From NCBI RefSeq assembly GCF_013003965.1, contig NZ_CP053069.1, forward strand, positions 1,705,419 to 1,769,418: a stretch of DNA of 64,000 nucleotides, in the 5' to 3' direction. The DNA comes from Usitatibacter rugosus (GTDB taxonomy: Bacteria > Pseudomonadota > Gammaproteobacteria > Burkholderiales > Usitatibacteraceae). This document shows positions 19,163-27,531 of the stretch, piece by piece. The position numbers and the translations under genes are program-made. Numbering within the stretch: the stretch's first letter is position 1; each line of letters starts with the position of its first letter. The notes under the pieces are model-generated. The model was not told the origin of the DNA. It searched no databases and worked only from the letters and a program-made list of their open reading frames with translations.

Positions 19163-20410
19163 ATGCAAAAGAAGAGCATGGCGATCGCGATTGCGATCGC
19201 CCTCAGCACGCCTGTGGCCGTTTTCGCGCAGGAGTCCGCATCCACCGCATCGTCCATGTTCCGCTTCAGCGGCTTCGGCACGCTGGGCGCGGTAGCGACG
19301 GACACTGACAAGGCCCAGTACGCCACGTCGGTTCTCCAACCCGGCGGTGCCAAGAAGAGCGCCGATTTCGGCGTCGATTCACTGATCGCCGGCCAGGTCG
19401 ACGCGCAGTTCACGCCGCAGTTCTCCGCCGTGATCCAGGCCGTGGCCAACCGCACCGCCGACGACGACTTCGTCCCGCACATCGAGTGGGCCTTCGCGCG
19501 CTACGCATTCACGCCGGATCTCACCGTGCGCGGCGGCATCATGGCCGTGCCCATCTTCATGCTCTCGGATTCGCGCCTCGTAGGCCTCTCCTACGCCTGG
19601 GTGCGTCCCCCGACGGCCGTGTACTCGCAGTCGCCCACCACGAAGTTCCAGGGCGGCGACATCACCTATCGCCACGACGTGAGCGGCGTGAACCTGAGCG
19701 CCCAGGCCTACATCGGCCGCGCGCCGACGGATATCCCGGTTTCGGCGACGGGCGGACACAACACGGCGGACCTCGACAACATGTTCGGCGTGCAGCTCAC
19801 CGCCGAGTCGGGCCCGTGGAACTTCCGCCTCGGTTACCTGCAGACGGACTTCACGTACCGCGACCAGGCGATCCAGCCGCTCTTCGACGGCCTGCGCCAG
19901 ATCAACGCGCTGGTTCCGGGCGCCGCGGCCTTGGCCGATGACCTCGACACCATCGACAAGAAGATCACGTTCATGACCGTGGGCGCCTCGTACGAAAGCG
20001 GCAACGTGCTGCTGATGGGCGAGTACGGCAAGCGCAAGGCCGACCTGTTCCTGGCCGATACGTCGTCGTGGTACGTGATGGGCGGCTATCGCTTCGGCAA
20101 CTTCATGCCGCACATCACCTTCTCGCAAGTGAAGGTCGACAGCCCCACCTCGCAGTCGATCGTGCCGTCCGTGGGTCCGCTCGCTGCAGTCGCCGGCGGC
20201 GTCAACACGCTGCTCTCCGGCCAGAACGTCGCGCAGAAGACGATCGCTATCGGCGCGCGCTACCAGTTCCACAAGAACGCCGACGTGAAGGTCCAGTGGG
20301 ACCGCGTCGACCTGCCGAACGGTGCCGTGGGCAACTTCCAGAAGGCCGATCCGGGCTTCGCCGGCTCCAAGGTCAACGTCTACAGCGCCGCTGTCGACTT
20401 CGTGTTCTGA
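19163..20410 (+). CDS. Outer-membrane porin-like protein
   Basis: A 415-residue protein with a signal peptide ending VFAQE and a beta-barrel pattern of alternating residues, ending in a C-terminal aromatic (AAVDFVF) typical of outer-membrane insertion. The strands FRFSGFGTLGAVATD and VKVQWDRVDLPNG resemble general porin families. It heads a three-gene unit with a short PstS-like protein and a chemoreceptor, which suggests uptake and sensing of the same compound. The substrate is unknown. An inverted repeat CATTGC-GCTT-GCAATG sits at 19051-19066 in its leader region. Confidence 0.8.
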   Translation: MQKKSMAIAIAIALSTPVAVFAQESASTASSMFRFSGFGTLGAVATDTDKAQYATSVLQPGGAKKSADFGVDSLIAGQVDAQFTPQFSAVIQAVANRTADDDFVPHIEWAFARYAFTPDLTVRGGIMAVPIFMLSDSRLVGLSYAWVRPPTAVYSQSPTTKFQGGDITYRHDVSGVNLSAQAYIGRAPTDIPVSATGGHNTADLDNMFGVQLTAESGPWNFRLGYLQTDFTYRDQAIQPLFDGLRQINALVPGAAALADDLDTIDKKITFMTVGASYESGNVLLMGEYGKRKADLFLADTSSWYVMGGYRFGNFMPHITFSQVKVDSPTSQSIVPSVGPLAAVAGGVNTLLSGQNVAQKTIAIGARYQFHKNADVKVQWDRVDLPNGAVGNFQKADPGFAGSKVNVYSAAVDFVF

Positions 20411-20417
20411 GGACGCC

Positions 20418-20834
20418 ATGAAGACTTTCGTGATCGGCATGGCCCTGGGATTCGCTGCGCTTTCGGCGCAGGCTGAATTCGTGGTCATCGTGAACCCCAA
20501 GAACCCCGCGGCCTCGATGAGCGCGGACCAGGTGTCCCAGCTCTTCCTCGGGCGCTCCACCTCGTTCCCGGGCGGCGGCACCGCGGCCCCCGTGGACCAG
20601 AAGGAAGGCTCGGCGCTGCGCGACGAGTTCTACACCAAGGTCGCGGACAAGAACCCCGGCCAGGTGAAGGCCTTCTGGGCCAAGCAGATGTTCAGCGGCA
20701 AGGGCCAGCCTCCGAAGGAGCTCGGTTCCTCCGCGGACGTGAAGAAGGCGGTCGCTGCCGACCCCAACGCGATCGGCTACATCGAGAAGGGCGCACTGGA
20801 CGGGACCGTCAAGAGCGTCCTCGCGATCCAGTAG
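20418..20834 (+). CDS. Short PstS-like periplasmic phosphate-binding-fold protein
   Basis: A 138-residue protein with a signal peptide (ending SAQAE) and a single PBP-type domain. Matching features are [25 protein letters not shown], the LRDEFYTKV segment and the [12 protein letters not shown] ending. Full PstS proteins are about twice this size, so this is a compact one-lobe relative. It starts 7 bp after the porin stop and ends 7 bp before the chemoreceptor. It could bind a ligand for the chemoreceptor, which is inference. Confidence 0.8.
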   Translation: MKTFVIGMALGFAALSAQAEFVVIVNPKNPAASMSADQVSQLFLGRSTSFPGGGTAAPVDQKEGSALRDEFYTKVADKNPGQVKAFWAKQMFSGKGQPPKELGSSADVKKAVAADPNAIGYIEKGALDGTVKSVLAIQ

Positions 20835-20841
20835 GTCCGCC

Positions 20842-22437
20842 ATGAAGCTCGGCGTGCGCAAGCAAATCTGGTCGCTGCCCGCGATCGCGGTGCTGGTGTT
20901 TGCCGTGGGAATCACGGCGGGCATCGGCTTCGCGTCGCAGGCGCTGATGCACGTTCGCAGCATGGCGGTCGTCGACTACCCGCGCCTGGACGGCATGAAG
21001 GCGCTCTCCGCCGAAGTGACGCGCATCGCGGACGACTTCAACGCCGCGGTGGCCGAGGGCGAGAAGAAGAAGCTCGAGGAAGCGGCGGCACGCGCCGACG
21101 CGATCCGCGAGCTGATTGCCAAGGTGGGCGCGCTGCCGGGCCAGGAAGCCTTCGCGGGCAAGGTGGGCCCGATGTTCGATGCCTACTACACGCCCGCCGG
21201 CAAAAGCGCCCGCTTGATGCTGGGCATGGAGAAGGGCGATCCGCAGGTGGCGGTCGCCGCGATGCAAACCGCGCTCAAATCCCTGAATACAGAGCTGGAC
21301 GTCGGCACCAAGGCCGCGTCGTCCGGGTTCTATGACAGCCTGGACAACGCCCAGGGCAACATCCGCAACGTGCTCGCGGCCATGATCGCGGCCGGGGTGC
21401 TGGTGGCCGTGGCGCTCGCGATCGTCTCCTCGCTGATCGTGCGCTCCATCTGGAAGCAACTCGGCGGTGAACCGGAATACGCCACGCGCATCGTGCGCGA
21501 GATCGCCCGCGGCAACCTCGCGGTCCAGATCAATGTCGAGCGCGGGGACACCCGGAGCCAGCTGGCCGCGCTGAAGGGCATGCAAGGCGAGCTCACCGCG
21601 CTGATCGCCAATATCCGCAACTCGGCCAGCTCCGTGCGCGAAGCGTCGCACGAGATCTCGCAGGGCATGGCGGAGCTCTCGGCGCGCACCGAGCAGCAGG
21701 CCTCGTCGCTCGAGGAGACCGCTTCCACGATGGAAGAGCTCACCGCGACGGTGAAGCAGAACGCGCAGCACGCCGTGCAGGCGCGCGACCTCGCGCAGAC
21801 TTCCACCGCGGTTGCAACTCGCGGCGGTGAAGTCGTGCAGAACGTCGTCGCGACCATGGACGAGATCAACGTGAGCTCGAAGGAGATCGCCAACATCGTG
21901 GCGGTGATCGACGGCATCGCGTTCCAGACCAACATCCTCGCGCTCAACGCCGCGGTCGAAGCGTCGCGCGCGGGCGAGCATGGGCGCGGCTTCGCGGTCG
22001 TCGCCTCCGAAGTCCGCAGCCTCGCGCAGCGCAGCGCCGCCTCGGCCAAGGAAGTGAAGGGCTTGATCCAGGTCTCCGTGGAGAAGGTAGGCCTCGGACG
22101 CAAGCTTGTTTCCGAGGCGGGCGAGCGGATGGCCGAGATCGTCGGCTCCATCGGCAAGGTGTCGGGCGTCGTGGGCGAGATCTCGTCGGCGTCGCTCGAG
22201 CAATCGTCGGGCATCAGCGAGATCGGCCGTGCCGTGACGCACATCGAGGGCGTGACGCAGCACAACGCCGCGCTGGTGGAGGAGACCTCCGCCGCCGCGC
22301 ATTCGATGAGCGAGCAGGCGCGCCAGCTCGAGGAAGCGGTGAGCGTGTTCCAGCTTCGCGACGCGGGTCCCGGCGCGGCACGCGCACCGGCTCCGCTCGC
22401 CAGGCCGCCGTCGCGGCCCGCGCTGAAGAGCCGCTAG
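20842..22437 (+). CDS. Methyl-accepting chemotaxis protein
   Basis: A 531-residue chemoreceptor. It has an N-terminal membrane segment (about 10-32), a periplasmic helical region up to about residue 170, a second membrane segment ([20 protein letters not shown]), a HAMP-like segment and a long cytoplasmic domain. The conserved signalling tip is [26 protein letters not shown] in abbreviated form, and Glu/Gln pairs suit methylation. It should control CheA in response to a periplasmic ligand. Grouping with a porin and a PstS-like protein suggests an uptake-linked sensor. The proline-rich C-terminus has no NWETF-type CheR-binding tail. Confidence 0.92.
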   Translation: MKLGVRKQIWSLPAIAVLVFAVGITAGIGFASQALMHVRSMAVVDYPRLDGMKALSAEVTRIADDFNAAVAEGEKKKLEEAAARADAIRELIAKVGALPGQEAFAGKVGPMFDAYYTPAGKSARLMLGMEKGDPQVAVAAMQTALKSLNTELDVGTKAASSGFYDSLDNAQGNIRNVLAAMIAAGVLVAVALAIVSSLIVRSIWKQLGGEPEYATRIVREIARGNLAVQINVERGDTRSQLAALKGMQGELTALIANIRNSASSVREASHEISQGMAELSARTEQQASSLEETASTMEELTATVKQNAQHAVQARDLAQTSTAVATRGGEVVQNVVATMDEINVSSKEIANIVAVIDGIAFQTNILALNAAVEASRAGEHGRGFAVVASEVRSLAQRSAASAKEVKGLIQVSVEKVGLGRKLVSEAGERMAEIVGSIGKVSGVVGEISSASLEQSSGISEIGRAVTHIEGVTQHNAALVEETSAAAHSMSEQARQLEEAVSVFQLRDAGPGAARAPAPLARPPSRPALKSR

Positions 22438-22445
22438 CCCTTTAC

Positions 22446-23390
22446 CTACCCGCTGTAGGGCGTGACGAGCGGCTTGCCGGCGAAGTGCGCGGCGAGGTTG
22501 TCGATCACGAGCTGGCCCATGGCTTTCCTCGTGGGATGCGTGGCGCTGCCCACGTGCGGCTGCACCACGACGTTCTCCAACGCGAGCAGCTCTTCCGGGA
22601 CTTTCGGCTCCTTGTCGAAGACGTCCAGCCCGGCGGCACCCAGCTTGCCGGACTTGAGCACCTCGATCATCGCCGTCTCGTCGATCAGCGAGCCGCGCGC
22701 GATGTTCACGATCACGCCCTCCGGACCTAGAGCCTCCAACACCTGTCGGCTCACGATGCCGCGCGTCTCCGGCCCACCCGGAGCGGCGACGATGAGGATG
22801 TCCACGTCCTTCGCCATCGAGAGCAGGTCGGCGTAGTAGGGATAGGGCACGCCGGATTGCTTGGAGCGCCCCTGGTAGGCCACCTTCACGTTGAAAGCCT
22901 CGAGGCGCTTGGCGATCGCCTTGCCGATGCGGCCGAGTCCCAGGATGCCCGCCGTCTTGCCGTACTGCAGGCTCGCGGTGAGCGGCATCGGCCCTTTGAG
23001 CCATTTGCCGTCTCGCACGTAGCGATCGCCTTGCGGGACGCGCCGGATGGCCGCAAGCAGGATCGCCAGCGTGAGGTCCGCGACTTCTTCGGTGAGCACA
23101 TCGGGTGTGTTGGTGAGCGTGAGGCCGCGGCGCTTCACCGCATCGACGTCCACGGAATCCACGCCGACGCCGAAATGCGCGATGACCTTGAGCTTCGGCA
23201 GCTTGCCCATCGTCGCGTCGTCGATGCCCTTGCCGCCGGTCGAGCCGACGGCCGTGATCTTGTCCGCGACGGACGCGAGGAACGCATCGCAGTCGGTCGC
23301 TTCCCAGAGCTTGTGGAGGGTGTAGGTCTCGTCGAGCACCTTCTGTGTCGGCGGGTACATCGGGCCCATCTGGAGGAGGTCGGGTTTCAT
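22446..23390 (-). CDS. 2-hydroxyacid dehydrogenase (hydroxypyruvate/glyoxylate reductase type)
   Basis: A 314-residue D-2-hydroxyacid dehydrogenase with Rossmann motif GILGLGRIG, catalytic Arg in NIARGSLID, Glu in LDVFDKEPKVP and His in VQPHVGSAT. It probably interconverts a 2-keto acid and a D-2-hydroxyacid using NAD(P)H. It is the last gene of a minus-strand unit and overlaps the preceding Ldh gene by 4 bp (ATGA). It ends 8 bp from the convergent chemoreceptor gene. In context it may reduce hydroxypyruvate, glyoxylate or a related cleavage product. Confidence 0.9.
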   Translation of the reverse strand: MKPDLLQMGPMYPPTQKVLDETYTLHKLWEATDCDAFLASVADKITAVGSTGGKGIDDATMGKLPKLKVIAHFGVGVDSVDVDAVKRRGLTLTNTPDVLTEEVADLTLAILLAAIRRVPQGDRYVRDGKWLKGPMPLTASLQYGKTAGILGLGRIGKAIAKRLEAFNVKVAYQGRSKQSGVPYPYYADLLSMAKDVDILIVAAPGGPETRGIVSRQVLEALGPEGVIVNIARGSLIDETAMIEVLKSGKLGAAGLDVFDKEPKVPEELLALENVVVQPHVGSATHPTRKAMGQLVIDNLAAHFAGKPLVTPYSG

Positions 23391-24436
23391 GCGGCTTCTG
23401 CGTGAGTGAGGGGTTGGAGGCCGAGCTTCTCGGACCAGGCATTCATGTCGGCGAGCGCGGCCGGCTCGATGGGGATGCCGTCGGAACGGCGGCGGTGCTC
23501 TTCCTGCAGCTCCGGCTCGCCCGGGAAGAGGATTTCGCCTTCGCCGCGGAGCTCGTTGATCATCATCTCGGCCGTGCCTTCCATCGTCGCGGCGCCGGCG
23601 AAGCGCTTCGGGTCGATGGCGATCAGCAGGTGGCCGAGCTTGCGGGGCTTGTCGAGTTCCTCGTACATCTTGGTGACGTGCGGCCCGTAGGTCATGCCGT
23701 TCAGCATGCCGCAGAGGAGCTCGATCATGAACGCGAGGCCGTAGCCCTTGTAGCCATACGTTTCGCCGCCCAGGGGGATCAGCGCCTCGGCCTTGTGCGG
23801 ATCGGTGGTGGGCTCGCCCTTCGCGTCGATGGTGAGGCCCGGCTCGAGCGGCACGTTTTCGATGCGAGCATTCAACACCTTGTTCCACGCGACCTGGGCG
23901 GTGGCCATGTCGAGGCAGATGGGCTCGCCTTGGGTGCGCGGGAAGGCGATGGAGAGGGGATTGGTGCCGAAGAACTTGGCCTTGCCCCCGTGCGGTGCCA
24001 CGACGGAGCTGGAGTGCGTCATCGCGATGCCGATCAGCTTGGCGCGCGCGGCGGTGCGTGTGTAGAGGCCCATCGCTCCGCAATGGCTCGAATCCGAGAC
24101 GCCGACGACACCCACGCCGTTGGCGCGCGCCATCTCCATCGCGACTTCCATCGCGCGCATGGCGTGGATGATGCCGAGCCCATCCATGCCATCGAGCTGC
24201 GCGGTGACGGGGCCGGTGCGCCTCACCATCGGCTCCGCTTTCGCGTCGATGGAGCCCATCGTGAGGCGGCGCAGGTAATGGGTGAGGCGAAGGATGCCGT
24301 GGGAATCGACGCCCCAGAGGCTCGTCTGCACGAGCGAGCCGCCGACGAGCTGCGCGTCGGCCTCGGAGCAGCCGACGGCCTGCAGGCAGTCCACGGCCCA
24401 CTGCGTGAGCCGCGTGTGCGGGACCCGCGTGCTCAC
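23387..24436 (-). CDS. Ldh-family (malate/L-lactate/ureidoglycolate) NAD(P) dehydrogenase
   Basis: A 349-residue member of the malate/L-lactate dehydrogenase fold class that includes YlbC, YiaK and ComC. Characteristic segments are VDSHGILRLTHY, the catalytic His in SDSSHCGAMG, and FGTNPLSIAFP. It probably oxidises an L-2-hydroxyacid such as lactate, or reduces a diketo sugar acid. The GTG start overlaps the upstream FAH stop (GTGA), and an in-frame upstream extension merely shadows that gene. It fits as the enzyme that handles the 2-hydroxyacid released by FAH cleavage. Confidence 0.9.
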   Translation of the reverse strand: MSTRVPHTRLTQWAVDCLQAVGCSEADAQLVGGSLVQTSLWGVDSHGILRLTHYLRRLTMGSIDAKAEPMVRRTGPVTAQLDGMDGLGIIHAMRAMEVAMEMARANGVGVVGVSDSSHCGAMGLYTRTAARAKLIGIAMTHSSSVVAPHGGKAKFFGTNPLSIAFPRTQGEPICLDMATAQVAWNKVLNARIENVPLEPGLTIDAKGEPTTDPHKAEALIPLGGETYGYKGYGLAFMIELLCGMLNGMTYGPHVTKMYEELDKPRKLGHLLIAIDPKRFAGAATMEGTAEMMINELRGEGEILFPGEPELQEEHRRRSDGIPIEPAALADMNAWSEKLGLQPLTHAEAA

Positions 24437-25287
24437 TTGCCGGGGTACGCGACGACGCGCTGGCGTTGGTCGCCGAGCCCGTCGATGCCGAGCGTCACCA
24501 CGTCGCCGGGCTTGAGCCAGATCGGCGCGGGCTTCATGCCCAGGCCCACGCCGGGGGGCGTGCCGGTGGTGATGATGTCGCCGGGCAGCAGCGTCATGAA
24601 GTGGCTGATGTACGAGACGAGGTGCGCGCAGCCGAAGATCATCGTCTTGGTGTTGCCGCGCTGGCGTTTCTCGCCGTTCACGTCGAGCCACATGCCGAGC
24701 GTCTGCGGGTCGGTGATCTCGTCGGTGGTGACGAGGTAGGGGCCGACGGGGCCGAAGGTATCGCAGCCCTTGCCGCGGTCCCACTGGCTGCCGCGCTCGA
24801 GCTGGAAGTCGCGCTCGGACACGTCGTTGATCGTGCAGTAGCCGGCGACGTAATCGAGCGCCTTGCTCTCCGGCACGTACTGCGCCTTGGTGCCGATCAC
24901 GATGCCGAGCTCCACTTCCCAGTCCAGCTTGGTGGAGTTCTTCGGCTGGATGATGTCGTCATTGGGGCCACAGAGCGACGTCGTGGCCTTCATGAAGAGG
25001 ATCGGTTCCTTCGGGATCGGCATGTTCGATTCCGCCGCGTGGTCCGTGTAGTTCAGGCCCACGGCGACGAACTTGCTCACGCCCGCGTACGGGACGCCCA
25101 GGCGCGGCTTCGACTTCACGATCGGGAGCGTCTCGGGCTTCAGGCGGGCGATGCGCGCGAGGTTCTTGGGCGCCAGCATCGCGTCGTCGATCTGCACGAT
25201 GACCTTCGAGAGGTCGCGGATGTTGCCCTGGTCGTCCAGCAGGCCCGGCTTTTCGCGGCCCGAGGGGCCGTATCTGAGTAGTTTCAC
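24433..25287 (-). CDS. Fumarylacetoacetate-hydrolase-family enzyme (probable 2,4-diketo-3-deoxy sugar acid hydrolase)
   Basis: A 284-residue FAH-superfamily protein. The metal-binding triad is likely in KLDWEVELGIVIG, with ITTGTPPGVGLG near the C-terminus. Close relatives in L-rhamnose, L-fucose and pentose catabolism cleave 2,4-diketo-3-deoxy acids to pyruvate and a 2-hydroxyacid. Neighbouring SDR, Ldh and dehydratase genes support that role over a catechol pathway. The GTG start is preceded by AGAGGAG. The enzyme acts in the cytoplasm. Confidence 0.88.
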   Translation of the reverse strand: MKLLRYGPSGREKPGLLDDQGNIRDLSKVIVQIDDAMLAPKNLARIARLKPETLPIVKSKPRLGVPYAGVSKFVAVGLNYTDHAAESNMPIPKEPILFMKATTSLCGPNDDIIQPKNSTKLDWEVELGIVIGTKAQYVPESKALDYVAGYCTINDVSERDFQLERGSQWDRGKGCDTFGPVGPYLVTTDEITDPQTLGMWLDVNGEKRQRGNTKTMIFGCAHLVSYISHFMTLLPGDIITTGTPPGVGLGMKPAPIWLKPGDVVTLGIDGLGDQRQRVVAYPGK

Positions 25288-25311
25288 GCTTCGCTCTCCT
25301 CTAAGGGCGAC

Positions 25312-25386
25312 ATCCACGGATAAACACAGATAAACACGGATTCAGCTTCGAGGCACATCCGTGTGTATCCGTGTTTATCCGTGGAT
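25312..25386. repeat. Imperfect 30-bp inverted repeat
   Basis: Arms 25312-25341 and 25357-25386 match at 28 of 30 positions around a 15-nt spacer. The repeat unit is based on ATCCACGGATAAACAC and ACACGGAT. It lies between the SDR stop and the FAH gene, both on the minus strand, so it would be a hairpin within the operon transcript. It resembles widespread simple-composition intergenic repeats. Confidence 0.75.
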
Positions 25387-25405
25387 ATTGCCTTTGATCT
25401 TGTAG

Positions 25406-26146
25406 TTAAAGACTCATGCCGCCATCGACGAAAACCGCCTGTCCGGTCATGAAGGACGATTCTTCGGAGACGAGGTAGACGAAAGTTTCCGCGATTTCCT
25501 CCGCCGTGGCCAGCCGTCCCATGGGTTGGCGCGCTATGAAGTCTTTTCGCGCTTGCGCGGGATCGGCGAACGCGTTAATGCGGTCGCCGAGCGAGGGCGT
25601 ATCCACGGTGCCGGGGCAGACGCAATTCACGCGGATGCCTTGCTTCACGTGGTCGATCGCCAGCGCCCGCGTGAAGCCGGCGACGGCCGCCTTGCTGGCC
25701 GCGTAGGCGAGGCGGTTGGGGGCGGCTTTCTCGGTGCCGAGCACGGAGGCCATGTTGAGGATGACGCCGCCGCCCTTGTCGATCATCCGGGGCAGCATCG
25801 CCTTGGTCATGACGAACATGCTGCGCACGTTGAGGTTGAAGCTGCGGTCCCAGTCGGCGAGCGTGCAGTCGAGCAGCGACCCCTGGTGCACCCAGCCCGC
25901 GCAGTTGAAGAGGATGTTCACGGCGCCGGTCTTCTCGGCGAAGGCGTTCACGGCCTTTTCGTCCAGCATGTCGAGGACGGTCGTGCGGATGCCGTCCTTG
26001 CCCTCGATCTCCTTCAGGAGGCCGGCATTGATGTCGGTTGCGATGACTTGGGCGCCTTCGCGGGCGAAGGCGAGGGCGGCAGCGCGCCCCATGCCCGCGG
26101 CGGCGGCAGTGACGAGGGCGAGTTTGCCCTTGAGACGGTCGGCCAT
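25406..26146 (-). CDS. SDR dehydrogenase, probable 2-keto-3-deoxy sugar acid 4-dehydrogenase
   Basis: A 246-residue classical SDR. The glycine motif is TAAAAGMGRA, the catalytic Ser is in NMASVLGTEK, and the Tyr/Lys pair is in AYAASKAAV. The segment ILFNCAGWVHQGSLLDC is very like the 2-keto-3-deoxy-L-fuconate dehydrogenase of Xanthomonas and KDF-type enzymes. These oxidise C4 of a 2-keto-3-deoxy acid with NAD. With the FAH hydrolase downstream it fits a non-phosphorylative sugar-acid route. It is the first gene of the minus unit and diverges from gntR. Confidence 0.87.
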   Translation of the reverse strand: MADRLKGKLALVTAAAAGMGRAAALAFAREGAQVIATDINAGLLKEIEGKDGIRTTVLDMLDEKAVNAFAEKTGAVNILFNCAGWVHQGSLLDCTLADWDRSFNLNVRSMFVMTKAMLPRMIDKGGGVILNMASVLGTEKAAPNRLAYAASKAAVAGFTRALAIDHVKQGIRVNCVCPGTVDTPSLGDRINAFADPAQARKDFIARQPMGRLATAEEIAETFVYLVSEESSFMTGQAVFVDGGMSL

Positions 26147-26190
26147 GGTGGGTATCCGGTAGCTGTGGTTTCCGAGAGGCGCCGCATTGC

Positions 26191-26219
26191 TTGACAGGGT
26201 CTGGTGCCCCGTGGAGACT
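26191..26219 (+). promoter_or_regulatory. Candidate promoter for gntR/TRAP operon
   Basis: TTGACA at 26191-26196, a 17-bp spacer, and a weak -10 GAGACT at 26214-26219. It is directly followed by the operator-like site at 26227, so a bound repressor would overlap the expected transcription start. Confidence 0.4.
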
Positions 26220-26226
26220 GCGACGG

Positions 26227-26248
26227 AATTGGCCTGACCACTTTACCA
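26227..26248. promoter_or_regulatory. Putative GntR (FadR-type) operator, copy 2
   Basis: The site begins AATTGGCCTGACCACTT and ends TACCA, differing at one base from the copy at 9023-9044. It lies 7 bp before the gntR ATG and 80 bp from the SDR start, suited to autoregulation and control of the divergent SDR gene. Confidence 0.55.
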
Positions 26249-26255
26249 GATTCAC

Positions 26256-26999
26256 ATGCCCATTCAAGCCGTCGAGAGCCGCCGCCTCTACCGCCAGATC
26301 GCGGACCAGATCTCCGAGCTCATCGATTCGGGCGAGTACCTGCGTGGTGCGCGCCTGCCCCCGGAGCGCGACCTCGCCAAGCAGCTCGGCGTGAGCCGGC
26401 CCTCGGTGCGCGAGGCCCTGATCGCGCTCGAGGTCGAAGGCTACGTCGAAGTGCGCGTGGGCTCGGGCGTGTACGTCACCGACAATCGCCGCACCGCCAC
26501 GGTGAGCCCCGGCCTGCCCGAGGATTCCGGTCCGTTCGAGCTGATTCGCGCGCGCTGGATCATCGAGAGCGAATGCGCCGCGCTGGCCGCGAAACATGCG
26601 ACGAAGGCCCAGCTGCGCGCCATCGAGGAGTCGCTCGAGGCGATGGAGCGCGACAAGGGCGACAACAAGATGCCGCTCGACAACGACCGCCTGTTCCACC
26701 TGCGGATCGCCGAGGCGAGCGGCAACAGCGCGCTGGCGCTCGTGGTGCAGACCTTGTGGGACCAGCGCATGGGGCCGCTCTTCCTGCGCCTCGAGCACCA
26801 CTTCGACACACCCGGGCTTTGGGAAGTCGCCATCCGCGAGCATCGCGAGGTGGTGCAGGCGATCATCAAGAAAAATCCGGCGGCCGCACGCACCGCGATG
26901 CGCCGCCACATGGACCATGCCGCGAAGCGCTTCTCCGCGAGCTGGTCCCAATCCCGACGGAGGGGAAATGAGCGAAGAACCGCAGGAGCACGTTCTTGA
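26256..26999 (+). CDS. GntR-family (FadR/FCD subgroup) transcriptional regulator
   Basis: A 247-residue regulator. The N-terminal winged helix is LYRQIADQISELIDSGEY... LPPERDLAKQLGVSRPSVREAL. The C-terminal FCD ligand domain starts near FELIRARWIIE, with metal-binding His candidates in FHLRIAE and EHREVV. It probably senses a sugar acid or an intermediate of the adjacent pathway. It is divergent from the SDR, and an operator-like site is in between. Its 3' end overlaps the TRAP small-subunit start by 32 bp. Confidence 0.92.
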   Translation: MPIQAVESRRLYRQIADQISELIDSGEYLRGARLPPERDLAKQLGVSRPSVREALIALEVEGYVEVRVGSGVYVTDNRRTATVSPGLPEDSGPFELIRARWIIESECAALAAKHATKAQLRAIEESLEAMERDKGDNKMPLDNDRLFHLRIAEASGNSALALVVQTLWDQRMGPLFLRLEHHFDTPGLWEVAIREHREVVQAIIKKNPAAARTAMRRHMDHAAKRFSASWSQSRRRGNERRTAGARS

Positions 27000-27531
27000 C
27001 GAGAAGGGCGAGTTCCACGTCGTCGACGAGCCCATCGACATCTCGCACTACCGCTTCGAGGACTGGCTCGCGTTCGCGATCTTCTGGGTGCTCGCGATCG
27101 TCATCTTCTACCAGTTCTTCACGCGCTACGCGCTGAACGATTCCGCCTCCTGGACCGAGGAGATCGCGCGCTACCTGCTGGTGGCCACGGTGTTCATCGG
27201 CGCCGCGGTCAACGTGCGGAAGAACAACCATATCCAGGTGGATTTCTTCTACCGCTTCATGCCGCACGCCATGAACCGCGCGCTCTCGACGCTCGTCGAT
27301 GCCTTGCGCTTCCTGTTCCTCGCCTACTGCGTCTACCTCACCATTTTCCTCATGACCAAGATCGGAAGCCAGCGCATGGCGATCATCGATTGGCCCATCG
27401 GCATCCTCTACGGCTTCGTCGCCTTCGGCTTCGCGCTCATGGCGTGGCGCTCGGCCGGCGTCGCCTTTGCCAACTGGAAGCGCGGTGCCTCGGTGCTGGA
27501 ACGGCCCGAGCTCGCGGACGAGGCCCGCTGA
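26968..27531 (+). CDS. TRAP transporter small permease (DctQ type)
   Basis: A 187-residue inner-membrane protein with four membrane segments. The DctQ signature WTEEIARYLLVATVFIGAAV is present. It stabilises the large subunit DctM for proton- or sodium-driven uptake. The ATG is preceded by GGAGGGG and lies inside the 3' end of gntR. Its stop overlaps the DctM ATG by one base. Confidence 0.92.
   Translation: MSEEPQEHVLDEKGEFHVVDEPIDISHYRFEDWLAFAIFWVLAIVIFYQFFTRYALNDSASWTEEIARYLLVATVFIGAAVNVRKNNHIQVDFFYRFMPHAMNRALSTLVDALRFLFLAYCVYLTIFLMTKIGSQRMAIIDWPIGILYGFVAFGFALMAWRSAGVAFANWKRGASVLERPELADEAR

Noticed and set aside
16481-19339. A 952-codon reverse-strand frame
   Set aside because: It covers several real plus-strand genes, has low-complexity charged sequence and no recognisable domain; a GC shadow.
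20809-23442. A reverse-strand frame of 877 codons spanning the chemoreceptor
   Set aside because: It is antisense to the well-supported chemoreceptor gene and merges in another frame with the 2-hydroxyacid dehydrogenase region.
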